A DNA stretch of 64,000 bases, taken from Desulfuromusa sp. GTDB lineage: Bacteria; Desulfobacterota; Desulfuromonadia; Desulfuromonadales; Geopsychrobacteraceae. Below the pieces are notes generated by a model. The model was not told where the DNA came from, did no database searches, and saw nothing but the letters and a program-made list of their open reading frames with translations. The stretch covers positions 1 to 64,000 of the forward strand of contig JAKIUD010000004.1 in the NCBI GenBank assembly GCA_021647765.1, in the 5' to 3' direction. Position numbers and translations under genes: made by a program. Below, piece by piece: positions 25,485 to 33,268 of the stretch; within the stretch, counting starts at the first letter, position 1; each line of letters opens with the position of its first letter.

Positions 25485-26255
25485 TTAGAGAATCTGACTC
25501 AAAAATAGTTTAGTGCGTTCATGTTGAGGGTTGTCAAAGAAGGCATTCGGGCTATTTTGTTCGACAATTTCACCATCATCCATGAAGAGAACGCGATCAG
25601 CCACACTTTTGGCAAAACCCATCTCGTGCGTGACCACGATCATGGTCATTCCTTCTTCCGCCAGTTCAATCATGACGTCCAGAACTTCTTTGATCATTTC
25701 TGGATCAAGTGCTGAGGTCGGTTCATCAAACAGCATCACTTCCGGGTTCATGCAAAGACTGCGGGCGATGGCAACTCGCTGCTGCTGTCCACCCGATAGT
25801 TGTCCGGGAAATTTCTTTGCCTGCTCGGCAATCTGCACCTTTTCCAGATACATCATGGCGGCTTCCTCGGCTTCCTTTTTGGGTGTTTTTCGAACCCATA
25901 TTGGTCCGAGAGTAAGGTTGTCGAGGATTGTCAAGTGGGGAAACAGATTGAAATGCTGGAAGACCATCCCCACTTCGGCACGAACCTTCTCGATATTTTT
26001 GATGTCGTTTGAAAGTTCTGTTCCATTAACGATGATTTGACCGCGCTGATGCTCTTCCAGTCGATTGATACAGCGGATCAGTGTCGATTTCCCTGAACCA
26101 GATGGACCGCAGATGACAATTTTTTCCTGTGACTGTACCTTCAGATTGATACCACTGAGAACATGGAAGTCACCGTACCATTTGTGCATTTCAATAATTT
26201 CGATAACTGGTTTCTCAGCCCCTTGAGTCTGTGTATTCTTCTGCGAATTGGTCAT
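25485..26255 (-). CDS. aapP: Amino-acid ABC transporter ATPase (AapP/GlnQ type)
   Basis: A 256-residue polar amino-acid ABC ATPase: Walker A GPSGSGKS, the Q-loop MVFQHFNLFPHLTILDN, signature LSGGQQQRVAIARSL, Walker B VMLFDEPTSALDPE and the switch His in VTHEMGFA. It is the last gene of an aapJQMP-type operon and energises uptake of polar L-amino acids (glutamate/aspartate type is likely by family). The stop abuts family P repeat copy C. Confidence 0.9.
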   Translation of the reverse strand: MTNSQKNTQTQGAEKPVIEIIEMHKWYGDFHVLSGINLKVQSQEKIVICGPSGSGKSTLIRCINRLEEHQRGQIIVNGTELSNDIKNIEKVRAEVGMVFQHFNLFPHLTILDNLTLGPIWVRKTPKKEAEEAAMMYLEKVQIAEQAKKFPGQLSGGQQQRVAIARSLCMNPEVMLFDEPTSALDPEMIKEVLDVMIELAEEGMTMIVVTHEMGFAKSVADRVLFMDDGEIVEQNSPNAFFDNPQHERTKLFLSQIL

Positions 26256-26289
26256 GATAATCTCACTTGTTAGCGGATACTTTTGTGTT

Positions 26290-27381
26290 TCAGTGTCCGG
26301 TGTGTAAATCTTTTTCTAACTTACGGCTGTAACTCGACATGGCGTAACAGAAAATGAAGTAAAGAATGGCCAGAAAAATATAGGCTTCCGTCGAATATCC
26401 TGTCCAGTTCGGGTTAGATAGGGTGACCATGGTTGTTTTCAAAACATCATATAAAGCAATGATAACAACCAGAGACGTATCTTTGAACGCCGAAAGAAGA
26501 ATTCCAACGGTTGGTGGAATAACAATTTTAAGTGCCTGGGGAAGAATAATCAGTCGCATCGTCTGGTTGTAGTTCAGCCCGAGAGAGTCTGCTGCCTCGT
26601 ATTGTCCCCTTGGCATTGCTTGCAGGCCACCACGGACAACTTCAGCAATGTAGGCAGCGGTAAACAGGATGATGGCAACGAGTGCGCGCAGTACTTTGTC
26701 AATTGTCACCCCTTCAGGGAGAAATAATGGAAACATAACGGATGACATAAACAGCAAACTGATCAGGGGGACACCCCGGATCATTTCAATGTAAACAACA
26801 CTCATGGTTTTGATTGCCGGCATCTTTGAGCGCCGTCCAAGAGCAAGTAATACACCAAAGGGATAGGCAACCACCATCCCAAAAAAGGAGAGAGTCAAGG
26901 TGAGGGGCAATCCACTCCACTGGGATGTTTCAACGACTGGCAACCCAAAAATGCCACCGTACATCAGGGTTCCCATTACAATAATATTGACGAGCCACAT
27001 CCATGCCAGAGATTTTTTCCAGCGGGAGAGGTCTTTAGAATAAATAACCAGCCCCAGTAACAGTATCATGGCGAGGATAGGGCGCCATTCCTGCCCTGAT
27101 GGAAAGAATCCGAGGAAAATAAATTTGATATTGTGGGGAATAATCGACCAGCAGGCGCCATCAATATCCCGACAAGCTTGAGCAGAACTGTTCCAGAGAC
27201 TGTCAATAAAAGCCCAACGGATAAGCGGTGGGATCAGCCAGCCAAGCATAGCCAGAATCAGCACTGTCAGTAATGAGTTGTACCAGGTATTGAACAGGTT
27301 TGTTTTTAACCAGCCGATAACCCCGACATTTGTAATCGGAGGCTTGAGTCGTTCCCTTTTTGCTTTGGTTGCTGTTGACAT
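26290..27381 (-). CDS. aapM: Amino-acid ABC transporter permease (AapM type)
   Basis: A 363-residue inner-membrane permease with about eight hydrophobic segments. It has the long N-terminal extension of the AapM/BztC type and the EAA loop ADSLGLNYNQTMRLIILPQA near the C-terminus. MIRGVPLISLLFMSS is typical of the His/Glu permease family. The ribosome site GAGAGG lies in the last codons of aapQ, 3 bp upstream, so the genes are coupled. It forms a heterodimer with AapQ. Confidence 0.9.
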   Translation of the reverse strand: MSTATKAKRERLKPPITNVGVIGWLKTNLFNTWYNSLLTVLILAMLGWLIPPLIRWAFIDSLWNSSAQACRDIDGACWSIIPHNIKFIFLGFFPSGQEWRPILAMILLLGLVIYSKDLSRWKKSLAWMWLVNIIVMGTLMYGGIFGLPVVETSQWSGLPLTLTLSFFGMVVAYPFGVLLALGRRSKMPAIKTMSVVYIEMIRGVPLISLLFMSSVMFPLFLPEGVTIDKVLRALVAIILFTAAYIAEVVRGGLQAMPRGQYEAADSLGLNYNQTMRLIILPQALKIVIPPTVGILLSAFKDTSLVVIIALYDVLKTTMVTLSNPNWTGYSTEAYIFLAILYFIFCYAMSSYSRKLEKDLHTGH

Positions 27382-27384
27382 CGT

Positions 27385-28578
27385 TTACCTCTCCACCAAA
27401 GCCATGCGCTTGTTGTACCAGTTCATGAATGCCGATGTTGACAGGCTGAAAAATAGATAGACAACCATAATCATAGCAACGCCTTCAATTGCCTGACCTG
27501 TCTGATTGATGGTCGTGTTTGTCACTGCGACAAAATCAGCATAGCCGATGGCGACGGCTAATGAACTGTTTTTTGTCAGGTTAAGCATCTGACTGGTCAA
27601 TGGTGGAATAATAACTCTGAGAGCTTGAGGGAAAATAACCAGTTGTAGAACTTGTCCCGGTTTTAAGCCAATCGCCATAGCAGCTTCTATCTGCCCACGA
27701 CCAATGGATTGAATCCCGGCACGGACAACTTCGGCAACAAAGGCAGAGGTGTAGAGAACCAACCCCAGCAGGAGTGAGGCAAACTCCGGGCTGACGGTTA
27801 AGCCGCCTGAAAAGTTAAAGCCACGGAGCTCCGGAATACTCATCGCCGTTGGTGATCCATATAAAAACCAGATTAATAATGGCAGGATGATTGCTGCCCC
27901 AGCTGTCATTCTCAGGGCTGGAAGAGGTTTTCCTGTGAGCTCTTGCCGTTTGTGTCCCCAGCGATTGAGAAACCATCCCGCAACCAAAATGAGAATGAAA
28001 GCTATTCCCATTGATGTGTATGCCGGGTGAGATTCTGGAACTGCAAATATCAGCCCTCGGTTACAGAGAAACACCCCTTTAACAGGATTAAGTGCTTGGC
28101 GTGGTGACGGGAATGATTCATAAAAAATTGCGTACCAGAAAAACAGTTGTAGTAATATCGGAATGTTCTGCATCACTTCAATGAACGATGTAGCGACTTT
28201 GGAAACCAGCCAGTTACTTGAGAGTCGGGCAATCCCAACCAGGCTGCCAAGAATTGTTGTCAGGATAATACCGAAAAAGGCAACCTGCAGGGTATTTAAA
28301 GCTCCAACCAGCAAGGCACGAAAATAGGTATCTGAAGCTGAATAGGAGATGAGGGACTCGCCGATTTCAAACGAGGCTTCTCGGTTGAGAAAACTGAAAC
28401 CCGTTGCGATAGACTGCCGGGCAAGGTTTGCTTGGGTATTGGTAAATAAATAGTAACTGACTCCACCGGCACACAACAGGGCAGCAATTTGAAAAAATAT
28501 GGCGCGCTTACCCTCGTCCCGCCAGAATGGTGGACTCGCAACTGCGGTGGTGGCTGAATTTGATAGACTCTGTTTCAA
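27385..28578 (-). CDS. aapQ: Amino-acid ABC transporter permease (AapQ type)
   Basis: A 397-residue permease with a probable TTG start (28578); no better ATG is near. Membrane segments follow the AapQ/BztB layout: an N-terminal helix, a first core (NTLQVAFFGIILTTILGSLV), the FIEVMQNIPILLQLFFWY segment, a large insert, and the EAA loop AMAIGLKPGQVLQLVIFPQA. It lies downstream of the binding-protein gene, separated by a strong hairpin, which suggests lower expression than aapJ. Confidence 0.9.
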   Translation of the reverse strand: MKQSLSNSATTAVASPPFWRDEGKRAIFFQIAALLCAGGVSYYLFTNTQANLARQSIATGFSFLNREASFEIGESLISYSASDTYFRALLVGALNTLQVAFFGIILTTILGSLVGIARLSSNWLVSKVATSFIEVMQNIPILLQLFFWYAIFYESFPSPRQALNPVKGVFLCNRGLIFAVPESHPAYTSMGIAFILILVAGWFLNRWGHKRQELTGKPLPALRMTAGAAIILPLLIWFLYGSPTAMSIPELRGFNFSGGLTVSPEFASLLLGLVLYTSAFVAEVVRAGIQSIGRGQIEAAMAIGLKPGQVLQLVIFPQALRVIIPPLTSQMLNLTKNSSLAVAIGYADFVAVTNTTINQTGQAIEGVAMIMVVYLFFSLSTSAFMNWYNKRMALVER

Positions 28579-28610
28579 GTGACAGGTTCCCGTTATAACA
28601 ATAAAAATAA

Positions 28611-28644
28611 GCCGTCACCGGAATCGATCAATTCCGGTGACGGC
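28611..28644 (-). terminator. Intercistronic hairpin between aapJ and aapQ
   Basis: A 14-bp perfect stem, GCCGTCACCGGAAT / ATTCCGGTGACGGC, with a 6-nt loop, followed on the minus strand by TTATTTTTATT. This can act as a partial terminator or as a 3' stabiliser so that the binding protein is made in excess over the permeases. Confidence 0.8.
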
Positions 28645-28662
28645 ATTCAATTAATATGAAAT

Positions 28663-29682
28663 TTATTTGAATGGAGGTGAATACATTAAGCCCCCATTTG
28701 TCCAGAGAGCATTCAACCCACGCTCAAGACCGAGCTTAGTGTTGACACCAACGTTGCGTTCGAATACTTCACCATAGTTACCAACTTGCTTGATGATATT
28801 ATAAGCCCATTTTTCGTCCAGACCCAAAGCTTTACCGTTTCCAGCAGAGACGCCGAGGAAGCGCTGGATGACAGGGTTTTTGCTCTTGAGCATCTCATCA
28901 ACATTCTTAGAGGTGATGCCAAGTTCTTCAGCATTGATCATTGCCAGAACGGAGAAGTCGATAATATCTCTGAATTGATCATCGCCATGACGAACGGCAG
29001 GAGCCAAAGGCTCTTTAGAGATGATTTCTGGCAGGATCATGTAGTCAGTTGGGTTCGGAGCAATCGCGCGGGTTCCGGCTAACTGAGACGCATCAGAAGT
29101 GAGGACATCACAACGTCCAGCGAAGAAGGTTTTAGCCAGTTCACTGGTATTCTCGATAACAACGGGCTTCCAGGCCATTTTATTGGTTCGGAAAAAGTCT
29201 GCAGCATTTTGTTCCGTGGTTGTGCCGGGAAGAACACAAACGGTTGCACCGTCAAGCTCTTTAGCACTTTTCACGCCGAGCTTCTTCGCAATCAGGAAGC
29301 CTTGACCATCATAGTAGTTGACCGCAACAAAGTTAAGACCTAGCTGGGTTTCGCGGCTGAGTGTCCGGGTCGCATTTCGGGTGAGAACATCAATTTCGCC
29401 TGATTGCAAAGCAGTGAAACGTTGCTGAGCAGTTAACGGTGTGAATTTAACTTTGCTGGCATCACCAAAAATAGCGGCGGCCATCGCACGAGCGGTGTCA
29501 ACATCCAGACCTTTCCAAACGCCTTTTGCATCAGGCATTCCGAAGCCAAACACGCTGCCATTGGCACCCGCCTGGAGAAATCCTTTTGCTCTGACAGCAT
29601 CAAGATCCTTGCCAGCATAGGCAAAGGATACCAGCATCAGAGAGAGACTGAGAACTAGAACAAGTGTTTTTGAAAATTTCAT
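28663..29682 (-). CDS. aapJ: Amino-acid ABC transporter solute-binding protein (AapJ type)
   Basis: A 339-residue periplasmic protein with a signal peptide ending AYAGKD (about 1-23) and a strong AGGAGGAG ribosome site. It has family segments: DVDTARAMAAAIFGDASKVK, QSGEIDVLTRNATRTLSRE, TVCVLPGTTTEQNAADFF and AVRHGDDQF. The long AapJ/BztA-type length and operon order J-Q-M-P make it the general polar amino-acid binding protein. It is first in the operon behind the promoter at 29817-29845. Confidence 0.92.
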   Translation of the reverse strand: MKFSKTLVLVLSLSLMLVSFAYAGKDLDAVRAKGFLQAGANGSVFGFGMPDAKGVWKGLDVDTARAMAAAIFGDASKVKFTPLTAQQRFTALQSGEIDVLTRNATRTLSRETQLGLNFVAVNYYDGQGFLIAKKLGVKSAKELDGATVCVLPGTTTEQNAADFFRTNKMAWKPVVIENTSELAKTFFAGRCDVLTSDASQLAGTRAIAPNPTDYMILPEIISKEPLAPAVRHGDDQFRDIIDFSVLAMINAEELGITSKNVDEMLKSKNPVIQRFLGVSAGNGKALGLDEKWAYNIIKQVGNYGEVFERNVGVNTKLGLERGLNALWTNGGLMYSPPFK

Positions 29683-29816
29683 ACGTTTCTCCTCCTGTTA
29701 AGGTGTTGAACTACAAAAAAAGTTAAAACAGAGTCACAGACTCAATACTAACACAAAAAAACACCGTTTGGTATTTTTTGATATCAGGAAAAGTAACTAC
29801 ACCTACTTCTCATTAT

Positions 29817-29845
29817 TATATAGGTGAAGCCAGAATTTCTGTCAA
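29817..29845 (-). promoter_or_regulatory. aapJp: Sigma-70 promoter of the aapJQMP operon
   Basis: On the minus strand TTGACA (29845-29840) is followed after 17 bp by TATATA (29822-29817), part of TATATAAT. The match is near consensus. It lies about 135 bp upstream of the aapJ start, just past the btuD-like stop, so the leader is over 100 nt long; I see no riboswitch in it. Confidence 0.7.
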
Positions 29846-29849
29846 AGAT

Positions 29850-31100
29850 TTAAGTTGTCAGATGTGAAAGCTCATCCAATAAATGTTCTTCATTGCGGAT
29901 TGATTTACCACCTTGCTGTTGCAGCTGTTGAATTCTCCCCCAAGCTTTGCCATCGGTATAATCTTGTTCCTGCTGCTGCGCAAGCAGGTAGACAGGTATT
30001 CCTTGTTTGAGCGCTGTCTCAGCCAGGCCGAGACAAGGGAGGTTTCCTGCTCCCCACCACTGCGTCGTGACGACCAGGATGTCTGTTTTCTCGATTAATT
30101 GCTCCGCTGTTGTGAGAGTACTTTTCAAAAAAGGGTTAAATGGGATTTCCTGTACAAGCGGTATGTTTAATGCCGTAGCGACCGCTTCATCCGAATCTCC
30201 CCGGTTGATGGGTCCAGCAGTTACTTGGGCCTTAGCCACATGGAGTCGGCGCATCAGGGTTGTTCCACTTCCCCCCCCACAAATCAGGTGAACTTTGAGC
30301 CCAGTCAGCTGGTGAGTTGAGTTATTGATCAACGGTACAATTTGCGGAGTCCCAGTAAAAGGATTGCTTTCAACTTTAACATCAACGCGGAAGATTCGTT
30401 GTAAATTAGCGGCCGTCATCACTTTTTCTGCTGAGCCAATGTCGGCAATCTTACCGTGCCCGGTCAATAATAGAATACGTTGAGAAATAGCTGCGGCCAG
30501 GTCGAGATCATGACTGATCTGGATGATAGTTATATGCTCTTCACGATTTAATCGTACCATTAATTCTGTCAGTTCAAGGCGGTGATCAATATCCAGGTGG
30601 CTGGTCGCTTCATCCAGAAATAAAACAGAGCTATTTTGTGCTAACGCTCGTGCCAGCAGGACACGCTGCAGTTCCCCCCCGCTCAATTGCGTAATGAGAC
30701 GCTCTGCCAGAGGAAGAAGGTCTGTCATGACCAGTGCCTGTTCGATTTCCCGCAGATCAGATTTATCCTGAAACCTAAGCAGATTTTTCCGATGCGGATA
30801 GCGTCCCATGGCAACCAGTTCCCGCACCTTGTAGGGGAATTGAACGGTGGATGACTGTGGAACGATTGCAACTTTGCGAGCCATCTCTCTGGAGGGAATT
30901 TGTCCTACGGGAATGTCTTCCCAGAGAATTTCTCCCCCTTGCGCTTTAAGGGTGCCGCGCAACAAACGTAATAAAGTTGATTTGCCACAACCGTTCGGAC
31001 CGATGATTGAGAGGATTTCTCCCCGGTTAACGTTGAAATTGAGATTACTGAATATTTCATTCGTCGCAAACGAGAATGAGAGGTTGTTGACCTGAATCAC
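29850..31100 (-). CDS. btuD: B12 ABC transporter ATPase (BtuD type) with C-terminal extension
   Basis: A 416-residue protein. Residues 1-250 are a FecE/BtuD-type ATPase: Walker A GPNGCGKST, signature LSGGELQRVLLARAL, Walker B VLFLDEATSHLD. Residues 255-416 form an extra domain (HLICGGGSGTTLMRRLHVAK, AGPINRGDSDEAVATALNI, ILVVTTQWWGAGNLPCLGL) that standard BtuD lacks; its nucleotide-binding-like glycine motif and LAETALKQGIPVYLL part look enzyme-like. The GTG start overlaps the btuC stop by 4 bp. B12 specificity comes from context. Confidence 0.85.
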   Translation of the reverse strand: MIQVNNLSFSFATNEIFSNLNFNVNRGEILSIIGPNGCGKSTLLRLLRGTLKAQGGEILWEDIPVGQIPSREMARKVAIVPQSSTVQFPYKVRELVAMGRYPHRKNLLRFQDKSDLREIEQALVMTDLLPLAERLITQLSGGELQRVLLARALAQNSSVLFLDEATSHLDIDHRLELTELMVRLNREEHITIIQISHDLDLAAAISQRILLLTGHGKIADIGSAEKVMTAANLQRIFRVDVKVESNPFTGTPQIVPLINNSTHQLTGLKVHLICGGGSGTTLMRRLHVAKAQVTAGPINRGDSDEAVATALNIPLVQEIPFNPFLKSTLTTAEQLIEKTDILVVTTQWWGAGNLPCLGLAETALKQGIPVYLLAQQQEQDYTDGKAWGRIQQLQQQGGKSIRNEEHLLDELSHLTT

Positions 31101-32101
31101 AAATTCCCCCCTTTCCGCTGTAATAAATAGAGGAAAAAAGGTGCTCCCAGCACCGCGGTGACAACGCCCACCGGAATTTCAGCCGGAGCATAGAGGCTGC
31201 GGGCGATTGCATCAGCAATGATCAGAAAACTACTGCCGAGGAGTGCCGAGAAGGGGAGGAGTAGACGGTGTCCCGGCCCCCAGAGTAAACGGCAGATATG
31301 TGGAATGACCAAGCCGACAAAACCAACTAATCCAGCCAGGGCAACTGCGCATGCGGTCAGAGCTCCAGCCAGGGCAAACAGAATCAGCCGGGTTCTGCCA
31401 ACATGCAGTCCCAGATCTGCGGCAGTCTCTTCTCCCTGGGTCAGTAAATCGAGATTGAGAGATTGTGACCAGAGGAGCAGAAAACCAATAACAACCCACA
31501 GCCAGCCCCATGAAAGCCAATCTGGATCAGCCAGGGAAAGGTTGCCTGCCAGCCAGAAAATCGCTTGCCGGGTTGCATCAGCAGGTGCTCGCCAAAGGAG
31601 GAATAGCAGCAATGCTGCAGCCAGGCTCCCGACCATGACTCCGGCTAAAATCAGGGTGTGGGAGGAACAGGTATGGGCTTGTGCGACCAGATATACCAGC
31701 GACAGGGCAGTGAGAGCTCCAATAAAAGCGGCCAGGGGAATGACGATTGGGGATTGAACGCCGCAGGTCAGGGCAGCGACGGCACCCAGCGCTGCGCCAC
31801 CGGAAACGCCAAGAAGATAAGGATCGGCGAGTGGGTTTCTCAGTACCGCCTGAAAGGTGACACCCGATAAGCTCAAGGCCGCTCCGACTAATCCGGCGAG
31901 TAACGCCCGTGGCAGCCGAATCTGCCAGACGATCACTTCTGCAATTTCCTTTCCCGAACCATGGAGAAGAATAGAAAATAACCGGTTCCACGAGAGCTCG
32001 AGACTCCCGGCAGAAAGGGAGACTAAGATTGCCAGCAAAGGAGACAACAACAGAAAAAATTGTCCCAGAGTGCGGAGGTTGGTTTTTTGCCGTTTATTCA
32101 T
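31097..32101 (-). CDS. btuC: B12 ABC transporter permease (BtuC type)
   Basis: A 334-residue FecCD-family permease with about ten membrane helices: PRALLAGLVGAALSLSGVTF and RNPLADPYLLGVSGGAALGA in the first half, and GLVGFVGLVIPHICRLLWGP with LIIADAIARSLYAPAEIPVG in the second. I use the ATG at 32101, whose AUG overlaps the end of btuF by 8 bp. An upstream start at 32149 would overlap btuF much further. It pairs with BtuF and the btuD-like ATPase in cobalamin (or related metallophore) uptake. Confidence 0.88.
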   Translation of the reverse strand: MNKRQKTNLRTLGQFFLLLSPLLAILVSLSAGSLELSWNRLFSILLHGSGKEIAEVIVWQIRLPRALLAGLVGAALSLSGVTFQAVLRNPLADPYLLGVSGGAALGAVAALTCGVQSPIVIPLAAFIGALTALSLVYLVAQAHTCSSHTLILAGVMVGSLAAALLLFLLWRAPADATRQAIFWLAGNLSLADPDWLSWGWLWVVIGFLLLWSQSLNLDLLTQGEETAADLGLHVGRTRLILFALAGALTACAVALAGLVGFVGLVIPHICRLLWGPGHRLLLPFSALLGSSFLIIADAIARSLYAPAEIPVGVVTAVLGAPFFLYLLQRKGGNL

Positions 32102-32975
32102 CGGTTGTGATGCTCGGATGAAGAGCTTTTGCCAAGGCCTCAATACCAAGAATCATCCTTGGTCCCGGGCGGTGAATCCAGTCGGCATTGATCTCGATTA
32201 TCTGCTGATTGCGCACCGCCTGCAATTGTGGCCAATGATCGAAAAAATGTTTCGGAGCTGGTTGCCCTGGATAAGTTGAAACAATAATAAATTCCGGGTC
32301 GACAGTTAACAGTGCCTCGGTATTCCAGGTCGGGTAGCGGGATGGTCCTTTTGGAACTACATTTTTCCCCCCGGCGATGTCGATAATATCAGCAATAAAT
32401 GTATCTGGACCGGCTACTGTCAATGGTTGTAACATGACACATTCAAGGGTTGTTTTTGGTTTTAATGTCGACACCTGCTGTTGAATTCTCTCAATTCTCA
32501 GCCTGATAGAATCGGCCAACTGTTGACCCTGTTTTTCTGCTCTGGTGATGTTTCCAATGCTCGCGATTGTTGCCAGGGTCGCTTCGACCGTTTGTGGATG
32601 AACTACGTAAACGGGGATCTGCATCAATTCCAACCGGCGGATCAGTGCGGGACGGTTCATGTCCGCTGCGGCAATAACCAGATCAGGTTGGTGGAGCAGG
32701 ATACTTTCCAGACTGGGGTCAGCATATCCACCAACTTTTGCTAGTTTCTGCGCCGCTTCCGGGTAGGTACAGAAGTCAGTGACGGCGACAATGCGTTTTT
32801 CAAGACCGAGTTTAAACAGGATTTCTGTGACACTGGGAACCAGAGAGACAATTCGTTGTGGGGTACGGGGGATGGAGACTTGACGGTTTACGGCATCGGT
32901 GAATTGCCCACTCTCCGCACTGAATGGGAGGAGGAAGCAAAAAAACAACAAGCTGAGGAAAAGTTGTTTGAGCAT
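32094..32975 (-). CDS. btuF: B12 ABC transporter periplasmic binding protein (BtuF type)
   Basis: A 293-residue exported protein (signal peptide about 1-22) with a class III binding fold: RIVSLVPSVTEILFKLGLEK, VGGYADPSLESILLHQPDLV, and a C-terminal PGPRMILGIEALAKAL. The SVTE and GGYADPS segments are typical of BtuF. It lies directly downstream of btuB, separated by the family P repeat copy D, and overlaps btuC. Confidence 0.88.
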   Translation of the reverse strand: MLKQLFLSLLFFCFLLPFSAESGQFTDAVNRQVSIPRTPQRIVSLVPSVTEILFKLGLEKRIVAVTDFCTYPEAAQKLAKVGGYADPSLESILLHQPDLVIAAADMNRPALIRRLELMQIPVYVVHPQTVEATLATIASIGNITRAEKQGQQLADSIRLRIERIQQQVSTLKPKTTLECVMLQPLTVAGPDTFIADIIDIAGGKNVVPKGPSRYPTWNTEALLTVDPEFIIVSTYPGQPAPKHFFDHWPQLQAVRNQQIIEINADWIHRPGPRMILGIEALAKALHPSITTDE

Positions 32976-33055
32976 GTATTCTCTTTTGATAGTCGCGGGC
33001 GGGTACAGGAGCCCGCCTCTACGAAAAATTTGTTGATTCGTGTAGGGGAGCGTCC

Positions 33056-33239
33056 CGAATAGCGCTGGTTTAAAGAAATTTCCAGCAAAAACGGGACTGT
33101 CCCCGCATGGGGGCTGTCCCAGGCTTTTGCGGTGCGAACCACAGCGGTTCTTCGTGGATCGTAACCTTCGGGACAGTCCCCGATGGGTCTGGGGACAGTC
33201 CCGAGATTACTGCAGAATTTTTTAAACTAGCACCATTCT
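33056..33239 (+). repeat. Family P repeat, copy D (complete)
   Basis: About 184 bp from CGAATAGCGCTGGTTTAA to TTAAACTAGCACCATTCTG with the inner GGGACTGTCCCCGCATGGGG and GGGGACAGTCCC arms and a GCGGTG hairpin. It sits between btuB and btuF, which otherwise look like one operon. Just upstream, about 32990-33050, another GC-rich inverted repeat (GCGGGC / GCCCGC) is present. Confidence 0.9.
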
Positions 33240-33268
33240 GGAGACCCCCACGGGTTCCCGAATTTTGT

